Below, one piece after another: positions 63,435 through 64,000 of a DNA stretch of 64,000 bases; within the stretch, counting starts at the first letter, position 1, and every line of letters starts with the position of its first letter. The DNA is from Leptidea sinapis (lineage: Eukaryota > Arthropoda > Insecta > Lepidoptera > Pieridae). Position numbers and translations under genes: made by a program. The stretch lies in NCBI RefSeq assembly GCF_905404315.1, contig NC_066265.1, forward strand, positions 12,757,501 to 12,821,500. Direction: 5' to 3'. Below the pieces are notes generated by a model. It was not told the DNA's origin. It saw only the letters and a list, made by a program, of their open reading frames with translations, and did no database searches.

Positions 63435-64000
63435 ACAAATAAATACTTTTTAATGCTATTAGAAGTATTTTATATAAACTCAAAACTATGTCAATATTAA
63501 GTATACATTTTACAATTTCTTCGGTAAACATTAAGCTTTGATGAAAAGCAAGAAACTGATTACTACTCTTTCAAGGCTGGGGACCGTGCCAACGGCTTTG
63601 AGGAATCGAGCGTAGCTAGGTTACCTCTCTCGCACAAGATTGCTAGTTTTAATTCACAATTAGAAGCATTTTTAATTTATTACAAACACAATACAATTTT
63701 CTGTACAAAACTATATCATGTTAAAAAAAATTTCGTTTTATTTTTTCTAGATTCAATGATTAGCATGGCTTCAACTGTAAAAGTTAGGGGTAACTTGGTG
63801 ATTTTTTTTCGCACTGTCTTTAAAAAAAATAGAAATGTAGGTACTTAAAGAAAAAATTTAATTTCGTCTGATATTGTTTAATTATTTATTGTAAAAATAA
63901 AAAATTATAGGTATAAACCGTCAAGAAATGGTTTCAATTGTGTGCTATTTTGGCGATGTCTTGGGGTAGCCTTTAATTAATATTTAACCTACCATTAAAA
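63435..64000. other. Right edge, no gene recognised
   Basis: AT-rich. A short GC-richer patch at about 63570-63640 (GGGGACCGTGCCAACGGC) has no readable function. Confidence 0.35.

Overview
The window is eukaryotic, AT-rich, intron-bearing DNA that is crowded with transposon debris, and it looks like a moth or butterfly (Lepidoptera) chromosome. The evidence is GT-AG introns, dense copies of repeat types common in lepidopteran genomes (a SINE-like element ending in TTTTCATAAAAAA, tRNA-derived SINEs, retroposons starting CTAGCTGACCCGGCAAACG, CR1/Zenon-like and RTE-like LINE tails), and insect-type proteins. The species cannot be named from sequence alone.

Layout: (1) 315-13743, + strand: the 3' part of an armadillo-repeat gene that I identify as ARMC2, a sperm-flagellum assembly factor. 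Eight exons join in frame. A 7.8-kb intron holds an apparently intact tRNA-Trp(CCA) gene, a tRNA-Val-like relic and many repeats. (2) 13.9-26.5 kb: almost pure repeat territory, with LINE reverse-transcriptase relics, nested SINEs, MITEs and a 22-unit 37-bp minisatellite. (3) 26656-27147, - strand: a peptide-deformylase-like reading frame that has lost exactly one metal-binding histidine. (4) 30316-48374, + strand: an unrecognised secreted-protein gene with a signal peptide, a furin-type site, seven shared exons that are all phase 0, and three alternative last exons, each with its own stop codon. (5) 49659-58452, - strand: a complete six-exon short-chain dehydrogenase/reductase gene (farnesol dehydrogenase/DHRS11-like, 248 aa). 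Its intron 1 holds nine apparently identical 127-bp tandem units, and a retroposon target-site duplication overlaps its exon-2 splice donor. (6) 58.6-64 kb: LINE, SINE and retroposon fragments plus one possible unassigned exon at 61553-61690.

The host genes do not form an obvious pathway; they are ordinary neighbours on a chromosome. The most interesting items are the modular secreted gene with exchangeable C-terminal exons, the deformylase homologue with a damaged active site, the homogenised 127-bp array, and several insertions nested inside older elements. Exon structures were assembled by eye from reading frame, splice signals and family resemblance. No alignment or database search was run, so all family assignments rest on recalled family features.
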